A stretch of 64,000 bases of DNA, from positions 186,001 through 250,000 of the forward strand of contig OZ255707.1 in the NCBI GenBank assembly GCA_965277075.1, written 5' to 3'. Numbering within the stretch: the first letter of the stretch is position 1; every line of letters starts with the position of its first letter. Shown here one piece after another: positions 15,976 through 24,464 of this stretch. Made by a program: the position numbers and the translations under genes. Under the pieces are notes generated by a model. The model did no database searches and was not told the origin of the DNA. It worked only from the letters and a program-made list of their open reading frames with translations. This DNA is from Lustribacter sp965277075. Its GTDB lineage: Bacteria > Vulcanimicrobiota > Vulcanimicrobiia > Vulcanimicrobiales > Vulcanimicrobiaceae.

Positions 15976-17342
15976 ATAGTGCGAGACTCAAGGCGTTCGG
16001 CGACGCGCTGAACGGTTCGGTCGTCGTCCCGGGTGACGCGGATTACGATTCGCTCCGCACACCGTGGCTCCATATCATTGAACAGCATCCGGCTCTGATC
16101 GTCGAAGCCGCAGGCGTCGGAGACGTCGTGGCTGCCGTCAATTTCGCGCGCGACGAATCGCTCTCACTCGGTGTCATGTCGACGGGACACGGCATCGCCG
16201 CACCGTGTGATGGTCTGCTCCTACGCTTTTCCAAGATGGTCGCCATCGACGTCGACGTCTCGCGAAAAACCGCTGCCGTCGGTCCCGGCGTCGTGTCCTC
16301 GGAGTTGCTCAAGGCGGTCGAGAACCACGATCTGGTCTATCCTTCGGGTCAGGTCGGCAACGTCGGCGTCATCGGCTACGCACTCGGCGGTGGCGTTGGA
16401 TGGCTCGTGAGAAAGCTCGGTGCCGCGGCCGATTGGATTGTGGGGGCTGACGTCGTGCTCGCCGACGGCTCCGTCGTGCGTGCCGATGCGCAGAGCAATC
16501 CGGATTTGTTTTGGGCGTTGCGCGGAGGCGGCGGAAACTTCGGCATCGTAGTGTCGCTTGAGATTGGCCTCGCCCCTCTCGCGAAGGTCGTCGGCGGCGA
16601 GATGTATTTTCCAATCGAACGCACCACCGAGTTGCTTCGCTTCTATCGTGATTGGTCCTCAACGCTTTCGGATGAGACCAGTACCGTCTTCCGGATGGTC
16701 GCCGTGCCACCAGAGAAGACGTCGCCGCCCGAAATTCGCGGCCAGACCGTGTGCATGATCGGCGTTTGCCACGCGGATTCCGCGACGGCCGACGGCGCGT
16801 TCGCTCCGCTACAGCGTCTCGGTCCGCCGTTGCTCAGCGACATGAAAACACGGACGATCGCCAGCATGGCCGGGCTCGACCCGGCGTCGCACGCTCCGGG
16901 AGCGGCGGCGTACGGCCAGGTCGAGTATCTCAAAGTTCTTTCGGACGATATTATCGATGGGCTCGCGCGGTTAGCTCAAACGATGATCCCGCCGCTCATG
17001 CAGTTCGAGATTCAGCAGCTCGGGGGCGTGCTCGCGCCGACAGCGCGCGAGCGGCGCGGTGCTTTCGAACCGTCTTCCGCGGCGTATCTGTTGCATCTCG
17101 AGTCGCCGGCCGTCAAAGCGACGTTATCGGAACTCGCAACGGCCACCGCTGGCGCCTTCGCCGCGCTCGGCGACGCGTACACCGGAGAGAAGTCCTACAA
17201 CTTCATGCGGGGTGACGAGCAGCCGAACGTGGCGCACGCCTTCGGCCCGAGCACATTCGAGCGGTTACGCGAAATCAAACGTCGCTTCGATCCGACCAAT
17301 CTGTTTCATCTCAATCTCAATGTCGAGCCCGCGCACGCCTGA
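15972..17342 (+). CDS. FAD-linked oxidase, berberine-bridge/6-hydroxynicotine oxidase type
   Basis: A 456-residue flavoprotein with a PCMH-type FAD-binding domain and a C-terminal BBE segment. PALIVEAAGVGDVVAAVNFA opens the FAD domain. STGHGIA holds the His expected to carry 8-alpha-N-histidyl FAD. SGQVGNVGVIGYALGGGVGW corresponds to the loop that in bicovalent enzymes has a Cys; here none is present, so a single covalent link, as in 6-hydroxy-D-nicotine oxidase, is expected. The BBE end is FDPTNLFHLNLNVEP. It overlaps the MarR gene by four bases and is probably controlled by it. The oxidised substrate is unknown. Confidence 0.88.
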   Translation: MNSARLKAFGDALNGSVVVPGDADYDSLRTPWLHIIEQHPALIVEAAGVGDVVAAVNFARDESLSLGVMSTGHGIAAPCDGLLLRFSKMVAIDVDVSRKTAAVGPGVVSSELLKAVENHDLVYPSGQVGNVGVIGYALGGGVGWLVRKLGAAADWIVGADVVLADGSVVRADAQSNPDLFWALRGGGGNFGIVVSLEIGLAPLAKVVGGEMYFPIERTTELLRFYRDWSSTLSDETSTVFRMVAVPPEKTSPPEIRGQTVCMIGVCHADSATADGAFAPLQRLGPPLLSDMKTRTIASMAGLDPASHAPGAAAYGQVEYLKVLSDDIIDGLARLAQTMIPPLMQFEIQQLGGVLAPTARERRGAFEPSSAAYLLHLESPAVKATLSELATATAGAFAALGDAYTGEKSYNFMRGDEQPNVAHAFGPSTFERLREIKRRFDPTNLFHLNLNVEPAHA

Positions 17343-17451
17343 CGCCGAACGCGGCTTGCTCAGGCAGCTACTTGAGCGTCAGTCGTCTGACCTACATGCC
17401 GTTTTTGCGATTCTCAGGATCGTCTGGGACCGTTCGTGTACGTTATAGCGT

Positions 17452-18048
17452 ATGCAACGGATAATTTTTGGTCTTTTTCTCGCGGTCACGCTCGGCGTTC
17501 CGCTCGGCGCGTTCGCGCAACCCGCTCCCGGACCGGCCGGAGCGGGACCGCCGCCCGAAATGCGCGCGAAGATGGACGCGCTGCACGCGCAAGCCAAGAC
17601 GGACGCGTATGCGACGTTGTCCGCCGATCATCGCACGCAGGTCCAGGCGATCGCGGCACAAGTGGCGTCGGGTTCGCTGATGCGGCGTGATGCGGCGCGG
17701 CAAATCGATGCGCTGCTGACTCCGGACGAGACGAAGTCGGTGCTCGGAGTCGCCCAGAAATCGCGCGACGCGATGCACGCGGCTTTCGCCGGCGCCGCTA
17801 TGCCCGAGGACCGCGCGCACGCGGGTGGTCCAGGCAGCGGTGCGACGGCGAGCGGCGGCACTCCACCATCCTACGCGGTACCGGGTAGCGTCGCACCTGC
17901 CGGAGCGGGTCCTGGCGCCGGCGCTCCGGGCGGAGGCCCGCTACCCGGGCGGTACGCGATGTCGGCCGGCCGGTTTTTGCTGATGGTGTCGATGACGCCG
18001 GAGCAGATGCGCGCGCTGCGAGCGAATCGACCCTCGCCCTCTCCCTAA
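17452..18048 (+). CDS. Secreted Pro/Gly/Ala-rich protein of unknown function
   Basis: A 198-residue protein with a clear signal peptide (MQRIIFGLFLAVTLGVPLGAFA, cleavage near AFA-QP). A helical, charged section from residue 38 to 110 includes TLSADHRTQVQAIAAQVASG and LTPDETKSVLGVAQKSRD, reminiscent of the LTxxQ repeats of Spy/CpxP-like periplasmic proteins. A low-complexity Gly/Pro/Ala stretch follows, and a short conserved-looking end reads GRFLLMVSMTPEQMRALRAN. I do not recognise a family with confidence. A MaoC-like gene starts two bases later, which suggests co-transcription. Confidence 0.75.
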   Translation: MQRIIFGLFLAVTLGVPLGAFAQPAPGPAGAGPPPEMRAKMDALHAQAKTDAYATLSADHRTQVQAIAAQVASGSLMRRDAARQIDALLTPDETKSVLGVAQKSRDAMHAAFAGAAMPEDRAHAGGPGSGATASGGTPPSYAVPGSVAPAGAGPGAGAPGGGPLPGRYAMSAGRFLLMVSMTPEQMRALRANRPSPSP

Positions 18049-18050
18049 CG

Positions 18051-18494
18051 GTGCCGCGTTTTCTCGACGATCTGCGGCCCGGTGATGTGTTCACCTCGCC
18101 GCGTCGCACGATCGATCGAGATGCGACGCTGGCATTCGCGCGCGAGTTCGATCCGCAGCCGTTTCACCTCGACGATACGGCCGCGGAGACATCGTTCTTC
18201 GGCCGGTTGATCGCCAGTGGTTGGCACACGGCGGCGCTGACGATGCGCATGATGACCGAAGCGAACTTCGATATCAGCGGCGGCCTGATCGGTGCCGGTG
18301 TGGACGAGTTGCGTTGGCCGAACGCGCTCGTCGCGGGCGATACGATTTACTTGCATGCGGAAGTGCTCGAGGTTCGGCCGTCGAGGTCGCGACCCGCGAT
18401 CGGCATCGTTCGCGTGCGCATGCGCACCCTGCGTGACGACGGAACGGCCGTGCAGGAGATGGTCGCGAATTTGGTTGTTCCGACACGGCCGTAA
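18051..18494 (+). CDS. MaoC-like hot-dog fold dehydratase
   Basis: A 147-residue protein of the (R)-specific enoyl-CoA hydratase family. The hydratase-2 active-site pattern is seen as FAREFDPQPFHLDDTAA (Asp and His) and the following LIASGWHTAALTMRM. It starts with GTG 18051, two bases after the preceding stop. Single-domain MaoC proteins hydrate trans-2-enoyl-CoA or related thioesters. Here there is no acyl-CoA neighbour to narrow the substrate. Confidence 0.88.
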   Translation: MPRFLDDLRPGDVFTSPRRTIDRDATLAFAREFDPQPFHLDDTAAETSFFGRLIASGWHTAALTMRMMTEANFDISGGLIGAGVDELRWPNALVAGDTIYLHAEVLEVRPSRSRPAIGIVRVRMRTLRDDGTAVQEMVANLVVPTRP

Positions 18495-18501
18495 GTCCAC
18501 G

Positions 18502-19629
18502 TTACCATTTGCGACCATTCGCGTTCGGGCCGAGCCGGGTCCCGACGATTCCCTTCGCCGCGTAAGCACCGATAGCGTTGTCGACGTCGAGTGTCGACCG
18601 CCTAGGCGCATCGTACGCGCCGGATTCGCTGCAGCGGACCATTACGCTGTCTTCTCCGGATTCGCCGGATGCCTCGGCTCGAACCGTAACGCGATGCCGG
18701 CCGTCCGCGGCCGTGAGAGAAGACCAGCGCACGTAAAAGCAATTTGTATCGGCGATGCGCTTCATCGGTGCTTCCTCGCCTTCGTCGATTCGGGCGAGTA
18801 CGACCGTTTCTGCGGTCGTGCCCCAAACGCGCGCTCGAATGTCGACGTCATCCCGGACGACTTGGTCGGGCGAAGTCGGATCGACGATCAGCGCCTCGTC
18901 GGCCGGCGCAACGATCTTGACGAGCGGCCAGTGTCCGAGCTCGTTGAACTTCCAGCTTACGACCCCGCGATCGATCGTGGTGATCGAGAAACCAACCCCG
19001 CCTTCCTCGAGCTGCCCGGTCGATCGGGTAGCTGCGTAAATGGTGTGTCCGTCGTTGGCGATTTCGTTGTAATGCGTGTGCCCCATGTCGACAACGGCGA
19101 TGCGATATCGAGCGATCAGCGCACGTAGCATGCCCGCGCTGTCACCATGTTCGCTTGGATATGCATGCATAAAAAACGCAAGTGTCTGCCCGTCGCGGCG
19201 CGCGGTTTGACATTGATCGCTCAGCCAGTCTTGCTGACCGTGTCCCAGATCGAAACGATCTTTCTTCGGGCCGTCGAGCGAGTTTAAAAAGAGGCAACGG
19301 TACGGTCCCACGATTCGGGATCGCCATAATTGCGGCTCGAGGATGCGTTGGTAGGCTTCGAGCGATCCCGACTTTCGGTCGTGGTCGCCGGGGCGGATTT
19401 CGAGCGGTATCCGCAACCGGTCGATTGCGCGCCGAATCAAACCGTACTCGTCCTCGGTACCATCGTCCGCGTTGTCGCCCGGTAGTACCGCGAAGTCGAT
19501 TGATCCCGCAAGATGTTCGTTCGCCTCGTCGATGAGTGCGAGAAAGTCACGGTAATTCGGCCGATCGTCGGATGTTATGTGAAGGTCGCCGAAATGCAGC
19601 CAGCTGATCGTCTGCGAGAGGTCGTTCAT
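18502..19629 (-). CDS. Cytoplasmic calcineurin-like metallophosphoesterase
   Basis: A 375-residue binuclear metallophosphoesterase. All signature motifs are present: FGDLHI (DxH), PGDNAD (GDxxD), RPGDHD (GNHD equivalent), FMHAYP (His) and MGHTHYN (GHxH). A C-terminal beta-rich domain follows from about residue 250. ATG 19629 overlaps the MFS stop as ATGA, making it the last gene of the unit that begins at 21069. There is no signal peptide. It is a close paralog of the exported protein at 25653, sharing IYAATRSTGQL, GVVSWKF and the inter-domain PAD region. The substrate (nucleotide, phosphodiester or other) cannot be inferred. Confidence 0.9.
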   Translation of the reverse strand: MNDLSQTISWLHFGDLHITSDDRPNYRDFLALIDEANEHLAGSIDFAVLPGDNADDGTEDEYGLIRRAIDRLRIPLEIRPGDHDRKSGSLEAYQRILEPQLWRSRIVGPYRCLFLNSLDGPKKDRFDLGHGQQDWLSDQCQTARRDGQTLAFFMHAYPSEHGDSAGMLRALIARYRIAVVDMGHTHYNEIANDGHTIYAATRSTGQLEEGGVGFSITTIDRGVVSWKFNELGHWPLVKIVAPADEALIVDPTSPDQVVRDDVDIRARVWGTTAETVVLARIDEGEEAPMKRIADTNCFYVRWSSLTAADGRHRVTVRAEASGESGEDSVMVRCSESGAYDAPRRSTLDVDNAIGAYAAKGIVGTRLGPNANGRKW

Positions 19630-20840
19630 GCCAATCCGCGCGTTTCCGGCATCGCCACGGTAAAAAGGACAAACGCGCAAGCGGCAACGGCGGCGAGCGT
19701 TATGAATGTTGCGGGAAAACCGAAAGCCGTTGCGATGAACCCTGCCGCGATGTTGCTGAAGGCGCCCCCGAGCCCTTGCGCCGTGGCGAAGACGCCTTGC
19801 GTGAGATTGAACCGTCCCGTTCCTCGTGCGAGGTCGGCGGCGACGAGAACCCAGACGACATTGTAGATCCCGGCGCCGAGCCCGTCGAGCGCCTGAACCG
19901 CGACCATCAGGGCCGGAGACTTGGTCGTCAACGCGAAGAGCACGCCGCGAGCGACTAAGACAGCGATTCCGAACGCAAATACCGGCTTGCGTCCGAGACG
20001 GTCGGCATAGCGCGATGCAATCAGCGCGACACCCACCATAAGTATTTGCGCTGCGACGATTCCCGCGGAGAGGTAGAGCGAAGGACCGGCGGCACTGCTT
20101 TTGGGAAGCAATTGTCCGAAGAGCACCAGCATCGACGCGTTTGCGAGATGGAAGAGCAGCACGACCGCGGTGAACGTGGTAACGCGCCGGTCAGCCAAGA
20201 GGAGGCGCCACTTTGCTTTTCCGTCGGCTCCGTTGCCGGTGCCGGATTCACGCGCGCGTTGGTGATCGATATCGTGCTCACGGATACCGAACACCGACGC
20301 GGCGGTGAGAATGGCGAAAACGGCAATCGCGTAGATTGCGGTAGCCAGCGAAAAGAGCTTACCGAGTAGCCCTGCGGTCACGGCATAGACGATGTTGCCT
20401 GCGCTGTTGAACGCCTGGTTCGTGCCCTGCCGCTTCGGCAGCGCGTCGCGTCCGACGAGCCCCAAGCTGAGCGCCCCGACCGCGCAGGGGAGAAACGCAA
20501 AGGCGGCACCGACGACGATCTGGACGACGACGACCAGCCAAAGCGCCGTCGCGTTGGCAAGCACGAGCGCGCCCGCTGCACCGGTCAGCGCCGCAAGAGC
20601 GACGACCAGTCGTTTGCGCGTCGTCGCGTCCGTGATCGCGCCAGCCGGCGTTTGCATCAGGACCGTCGCAAAGCCGCCGGCGGATGTTGCGATGCCGACC
20701 GCTGCGGGATTGAAGTGCCGGACCGACGAGAGAAACACGGCGAGATACGGGCCGACCCCGGTCTGCAAGTCGGCAAGGAAGAAATTGAAAGCGTCGAGCG
20801 CAACGATGCTGCGGCGCGAAGGGTGCGGCGCGTTACTCAC
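19626..20840 (-). CDS. Major facilitator superfamily transporter
   Basis: A 404-residue membrane protein with about twelve hydrophobic segments and the loop motif DATTRKRLVVALAALTGAAG after the second segment; the second half repeats it as ASRYADRLGRKPVFAFG. The N-terminal ALDAFNFFLADLQTGVGPYL resembles a group of MFS permeases annotated as drug or metal efflux-like. Its start overlaps the end of the His-rich peptide gene by eight bases, and its stop overlaps the metallophosphoesterase start. The shared operon suggests it moves either the substrate or the product of the phosphoesterase, or a metal; this is inference. Confidence 0.88.
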   Translation of the reverse strand: MSNAPHPSRRSIVALDAFNFFLADLQTGVGPYLAVFLSSVRHFNPAAVGIATSAGGFATVLMQTPAGAITDATTRKRLVVALAALTGAAGALVLANATALWLVVVVQIVVGAAFAFLPCAVGALSLGLVGRDALPKRQGTNQAFNSAGNIVYAVTAGLLGKLFSLATAIYAIAVFAILTAASVFGIREHDIDHQRARESGTGNGADGKAKWRLLLADRRVTTFTAVVLLFHLANASMLVLFGQLLPKSSAAGPSLYLSAGIVAAQILMVGVALIASRYADRLGRKPVFAFGIAVLVARGVLFALTTKSPALMVAVQALDGLGAGIYNVVWVLVAADLARGTGRFNLTQGVFATAQGLGGAFSNIAAGFIATAFGFPATFITLAAVAACAFVLFTVAMPETRGLA

Positions 20841-21069
20841 TGCGTACGTCGTGCTCGCCCGGCGCGCGCTTCGTGACGGCGGTCAGCATAGCGGCGTACA
20901 GTTCGAGCGTCTTTTTACCGACGATTTCCAACGGCTCGGCGATTTTTGCGGCTCCAAGTGCCGCAACGGTCAACGCAACCGCGAGTTCTCGCTCTTTGGG
21001 GCCGTTCGGCGGCTTCGGTTTCTGTTTGTGCTCATGGTCATGCTCGTGCTCGTGCTCGTGATTTGGCAT
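20833..21069 (-). CDS. Small protein with an alternating His/acidic metal-binding N-terminus
   Basis: A 78-residue protein from ATG 21069, preceded by GGGAGAAGAG. Residues 4-14 alternate His with Glu/Asp (HEHEHEHDHEH), a likely chelating tail for Zn, Ni, Co or Mn, then a Lys/Pro linker. The rest (ELAVALTVAALGAAKIAEPL onward) is an Ala-rich helix, with a second helix to the end. No family is recognised. It is the first gene of a unit with an MFS transporter and a metallophosphoesterase and lies 24 bases downstream of the predicted start of a -24/-12 promoter. A metallochaperone-like role is a guess. Confidence 0.7.
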   Translation of the reverse strand: MPNHEHEHEHDHEHKQKPKPPNGPKERELAVALTVAALGAAKIAEPLEIVGKKTLELYAAMLTAVTKRAPGEHDVRSE

Positions 21070-21103
21070 CTCTTCTCCCGAAAAGCGTGGCACTCTCGCG
21101 ATC

Positions 21104-21119
21104 TGCAATCGGCATGCCA
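21104..21119 (-). promoter_or_regulatory. Sigma-54 (-24/-12) promoter for the His-rich peptide/MFS/phosphoesterase unit
   Basis: The minus strand reads TGGCATGCCGATTGCA, a full match to TGGCAYRNNNNTTGCW with exactly ten bases between the -24 GG and the -12 GC. The predicted transcription start is near 21093, leaving a 24-base leader with a good ribosome site before ATG 21069. It is a near copy, in inverted orientation, of the promoter at 21203, and the similarity extends several bases beyond the consensus on both sides. Confidence 0.8.
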
Positions 21120-21202
21120 ATGCCCGCGGCTCGTCGCCGCCGCAGCGGCAAAGCCGACCGGAACCCTACGATTTGGTGCGCAATAACCTCTCATGCGGGA
21201 AT

Positions 21203-21218
21203 TGGCATGCGGTTTGCA
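21203..21218 (+). promoter_or_regulatory. Sigma-54 (-24/-12) promoter for the secreted-protein/rpoN unit
   Basis: TGGCATGCGGTTTGCA matches the -24/-12 consensus with correct spacing (GG at 21204-21205, GC at 21216-21217). The predicted transcription start, twelve bases after the -12 C, is 21229, one base before the GTG at 21230, so the transcript could be leaderless. With the promoter at 21104 it forms an inverted pair whose -24 elements are about 86 bases apart. Confidence 0.8.
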
Positions 21219-21229
21219 GGCATTTTATC

Positions 21230-21838
21230 GTGGCACGTGTGCTTCTCACCATTCTCATTGCAGCGTTGACGGTGTTGCCGGCTCACGCACAAGGGGAGCC
21301 GCCGCAGGGGCCGCCGCCTGGACCCCCGGACCCCACAATCGCCGTACCCCGTCACGTCCTCCGCGTCGTGGATCGCCTCAGCGGCGTCGTGGCAAGCGAT
21401 GATGTCGGGCGACGCGCGCTGAGCGAAGCCTACGTCTCGTTGTCAACGGCCCGGGCTGCTCTCGCGCAGAAATCGTTTCGAGCGGCCGACGAACTCGCCG
21501 CATCTGCCGACGATCTCATCCACGCCGTGAACGGACCTCCACCACATGCGCGCCTGAGCGATCCGGCCGAAATCTTGCCGCGCGTCGCATTCGTAGAATC
21601 GGTATTAGCCAGCGTCACGCAGCGCCGCGTTCGCGCATTGCTCGCGTTCGCGAACGGTGTCGCAGACGGCGCGCGAACAAAAGCGGCGCGCGGTGAACCG
21701 GATGCCGGCCGAGAAGCAGCGCGGGCGGAAGCGATCGCGCGCGCCGCAGCGCACGTCGCGATTGCTGCCGACGCCTCACTCGCGCCCGCCTTACCGCCGC
21801 CGAAACCACGCAGGCCTCCGCCGGGCGATCCGACGTGA
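21230..21838 (+). CDS. Secreted Ala-rich helical protein preceding rpoN
   Basis: A 202-residue protein with a signal peptide (ARVLLTILIAALTVLPAHAQG) and a short Pro/Gly stretch. A long Ala/Arg-rich helical region from residue 40 to 185 includes ALSEAYVSLSTARAALAQ and RVRALLAFANGVADGAR; a Pro-rich end follows. No family is recognised; the composition resembles periplasmic helical-bundle proteins. GTG 21230 lies one base after the predicted start of the -24/-12 promoter, and the stop overlaps rpoN as GTGA. It is probably the first product of the circuit and could be a periplasmic partner of the sensor kinase encoded two genes downstream, which is speculation. Confidence 0.75.
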   Translation: MARVLLTILIAALTVLPAHAQGEPPQGPPPGPPDPTIAVPRHVLRVVDRLSGVVASDDVGRRALSEAYVSLSTARAALAQKSFRAADELAASADDLIHAVNGPPPHARLSDPAEILPRVAFVESVLASVTQRRVRALLAFANGVADGARTKAARGEPDAGREAARAEAIARAAAHVAIAADASLAPALPPPKPRRPPPGDPT

Positions 21839-23052
21839 CGACGCTCGTTGTTGGGGTTCGCACGGAGCTCAAAACCCAACTGCGCACCTACGCGGCGCTG
21901 TTGCCGCTTCGTCTGCACGAGCTCGATGAGGCCGTCGCACGTGAGGCCGCCGATAATCCATGGCTCGATCTCATCGATCGACCCGTGCTCGGACTGGGCG
22001 GTGACGAAATGCGTATCGCAGCCCCTGGGCCGTCGCTCGGCGAACATCTTGAGACGCAACTGAAGGGCCGCGGTGTTCGCGGAGCGCTCTTACGCGCCGC
22101 GCACTACGTGATCGGAGCGCTCGACGAGCACGCCTATTTGCGTGACGATGCGGCGCTTATCGCTCGCCTCGCACATGTGGGAAGTGTCGACGCGGAACGC
22201 GCTATCGACGTGGTCCAGAGACTCGAGCCGACCGGCGTCGCTGCACGGTCGCTCGGAGAACGGTTTCGACTTCAGTTGGCCGACCGCGAGCAGACCGCGT
22301 CACTTGCGTTCAAGCTGACGTTCGAACTCGAGGAGATTGCAAGCGAGGGTAGTGTCGCGTTCGCTGCCCGTCGCGGCCTCACGGTCGCCGAAGTCTCTCA
22401 AGCGTTGAATCGTCTACGTGCTTGTGATCCCGATCCCGCTTGCCACTTCCGCGTCAGCTTTGATCGCATTTATCCGGAGATCATCGTGACGCGCGAGGGC
22501 GATGGCTTTCAGGCGAGCGTTGACGGTCGCTTTTGGCCTGATGTTCGACTTGCGTCACTTCAAGTCACGCGCGAACTTTCAGAACCAATGCGTCAGGCAC
22601 GATCGCGCGCGCGACTCATCGTCGACGCGCTCGCGCGTCGAAAAACCACCCTCGAACGGCTGGCCGTCGCGCTCCTTGACGCGCAGAGATTCTACTTCCT
22701 CAGTGACGGCGACGCCCGCGAACTGGTGCCCTTGACCGGTCGAGAATTGGCCCGCGAGGTCGGTTGTGCCGAATCGACGATATCGCGAGCGATTGCCGAA
22801 CGCTACGTATCGACGCCATTCGGAACGATCCCGGTCCGTGCGCTGCTTGTGCGGCGACCGGCAGCGGTTGGCCGAAGCGTAGCGGTAATACGTGAACAGA
22901 TCGGGGAACTCGCTCGGGCGTCGCCAAGCCTCTCGGACGATGCGATTGCGCGTACATTGCGGCTGCACGGCGTCCGGTTGGCACGCCGCACCGTCGCGAA
23001 ATACCGCCAAGAACTCGGCCTGAACTCATCGCGCGGGCGCGCACGCCCATGA
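21835..23052 (+). CDS. rpoN: RNA polymerase sigma-54 factor
   Basis: A 405-residue sigma-54, shorter than the usual 450-500. Region I is present but poor in Gln (TELKTQLRTYAALLPLRL, ending AADNPWLDL, the ENPxL-like end). The core-binding region spans about residues 90-270. The helix-turn-helix is LTGRELAREVGCAESTISRA followed by YVSTPFGTIPVRALL. The RpoN box, ARRTVAKYR, is intact at residues 383-391. It starts with GTG 21835 overlapping the upstream stop and ends overlapping the kinase start (ATGA). The factor directs RNA polymerase to -24/-12 promoters and needs an AAA+ activator, which is encoded two genes downstream. Confidence 0.93.
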   Translation: MTTLVVGVRTELKTQLRTYAALLPLRLHELDEAVAREAADNPWLDLIDRPVLGLGGDEMRIAAPGPSLGEHLETQLKGRGVRGALLRAAHYVIGALDEHAYLRDDAALIARLAHVGSVDAERAIDVVQRLEPTGVAARSLGERFRLQLADREQTASLAFKLTFELEEIASEGSVAFAARRGLTVAEVSQALNRLRACDPDPACHFRVSFDRIYPEIIVTREGDGFQASVDGRFWPDVRLASLQVTRELSEPMRQARSRARLIVDALARRKTTLERLAVALLDAQRFYFLSDGDARELVPLTGRELAREVGCAESTISRAIAERYVSTPFGTIPVRALLVRRPAAVGRSVAVIREQIGELARASPSLSDDAIARTLRLHGVRLARRTVAKYRQELGLNSSRGRARP

Positions 23053-24464
23053 ACCTTGCACGGGCTTTTGCAACCTTTGCCGCGCTTGCCGTCGTCGCCG
23101 TGCTCGTCGCGATCGCGTTGCTCGGGGCCGGGCTTCGATCCGCCGATGCTGACGTTGTCGGTCACGCGCACGGCGCCCTCATTGCCGTCGCGCGGCGGAT
23201 AAGTGCGGCGTACAGCGCACAAATTGCGACGCTACGCGACGGACTTGCTGTTCCGCTCGCGCCCTTCACGCTGGACACGTATGGGCGCCGTGTCGTCATC
23301 GCTACGATCGGCGACGATGAAGGGATCGATGGAGGCTTATTTTTCAATACGGCGGGAATCGTCGCCGATGCGCCACAGCGCGTAACGGGAGCGCGCGAGA
23401 GGGCGGCGGTCGTCGCTCTCGGCCGCAGTACCGAACACAACCCCGCGTCACGGTCGGCGACGGTGTTGCTTTCGAGCGGAGACGTGGTCGCCGTCGACGC
23501 CGTACCGCTCGCGGACGGCAGCGGCGTCGCTTGGGCACGGCAGCGTATTGCCGCATCGACGCTGCATGGAGCCCGGACAACGACGACGCTGATCGCTGCT
23601 GCCGCTGTGAGCTGCTTCATCCTGGTAGCCTTGGGCGCTTGGATCGTGTGGATGATACGCCGCGACGCACAGCGGGTGCTCGTCGCGATCGAAGCACTCG
23701 AGGCCGACCCGAGTGCGCGGCCCGTCCTCCCGCGCGGCGACTTCGGTGCAATAGGCAGCGCAGTTGCGACGATGGCGCAACGTCGTGCCGCGGCCGAAGC
23801 TATCTCACAACGCAACGAGCGATTGGCCGCAATCGGCCGGCTTGCCGCCGGTGCCGCACACGAGATTCGTAATCCGCTCAATGCGTTGCGGTTACAGATC
23901 GATGTCTTGCGACGCCGCTTTGATCCCGCGCTCGACGAGCCTGCTGATAAGCTTCGCGCGGAGATCGAGCGTCTCGATGCGGTGGTCAGCGGAATGCTTG
24001 CCGTTGGCAGCGATGGCCCAGTCGATGCGAGTCGCGTAGACTTTCTCAACGTCGCTCAGCGCGCCGTTGCCGTGGTCGAACCCGATGCACGTGCACGCGC
24101 GCGTTCGATTCACTTCAGTTCTGCGACGACCCATGCGATCGTCTACGGCGATGAAGGACGCCTCGTTCAGCTCGTGATCAATATTCTGGCCAATGCCGTC
24201 GATGCCGCACCACCTCATACGGCAATCGATGTCCGCCTCCACGCGGGTCCGGTATTAACGATCGCCGATTCCGGTAGGGGCATTGCGCAGGGCGAGCTTG
24301 CAAAAGTGTTCGAGCCGTTCTACACGACGAAGCCCGCCGGCACCGGACTTGGCCTCGCGATTGCGCATGAGATCGCACGCGCGCACGGGGCGCGTATCGA
24401 CGTGACGAGCCGCCCGGGCATGACGTCCTTTCGAGTCGACTTTGAAGGAGCGAAGCGTGGCTGA
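23049..24464 (+). CDS. NtrB/ZraS-like sensor histidine kinase
   Basis: A 471-residue membrane sensor. Two hydrophobic segments (about residues 8-30 and 175-200) flank a periplasmic domain of about 145 residues. After a HAMP-like linker comes the H-box AAGAAHEIRNPLNALRLQ with the phospho-accepting His. The ATPase part has the N-box LVINILANAVDAAP, G1 ADSGRGI, F-box FEPFYTTKP and G2 GTGLGLAIAHEI. HEIRNPL kinases of this type pair with sigma-54 activators. It overlaps rpoN by four bases and the activator gene by eight, so all three are translationally coupled. The signal is unknown; the sensor domain is not a recognised family. Confidence 0.92.
   Translation: MNLARAFATFAALAVVAVLVAIALLGAGLRSADADVVGHAHGALIAVARRISAAYSAQIATLRDGLAVPLAPFTLDTYGRRVVIATIGDDEGIDGGLFFNTAGIVADAPQRVTGARERAAVVALGRSTEHNPASRSATVLLSSGDVVAVDAVPLADGSGVAWARQRIAASTLHGARTTTTLIAAAAVSCFILVALGAWIVWMIRRDAQRVLVAIEALEADPSARPVLPRGDFGAIGSAVATMAQRRAAAEAISQRNERLAAIGRLAAGAAHEIRNPLNALRLQIDVLRRRFDPALDEPADKLRAEIERLDAVVSGMLAVGSDGPVDASRVDFLNVAQRAVAVVEPDARARARSIHFSSATTHAIVYGDEGRLVQLVINILANAVDAAPPHTAIDVRLHAGPVLTIADSGRGIAQGELAKVFEPFYTTKPAGTGLGLAIAHEIARAHGARIDVTSRPGMTSFRVDFEGAKRG

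Noticed and set aside
21120..21202. Enhancer (NtrC-like) binding sites between the twin promoters
   Set aside because: A short TTGGTGCGCAA pattern is present, but no paired dyads of the NtrC type are seen, and the local activator has no DNA-binding domain.
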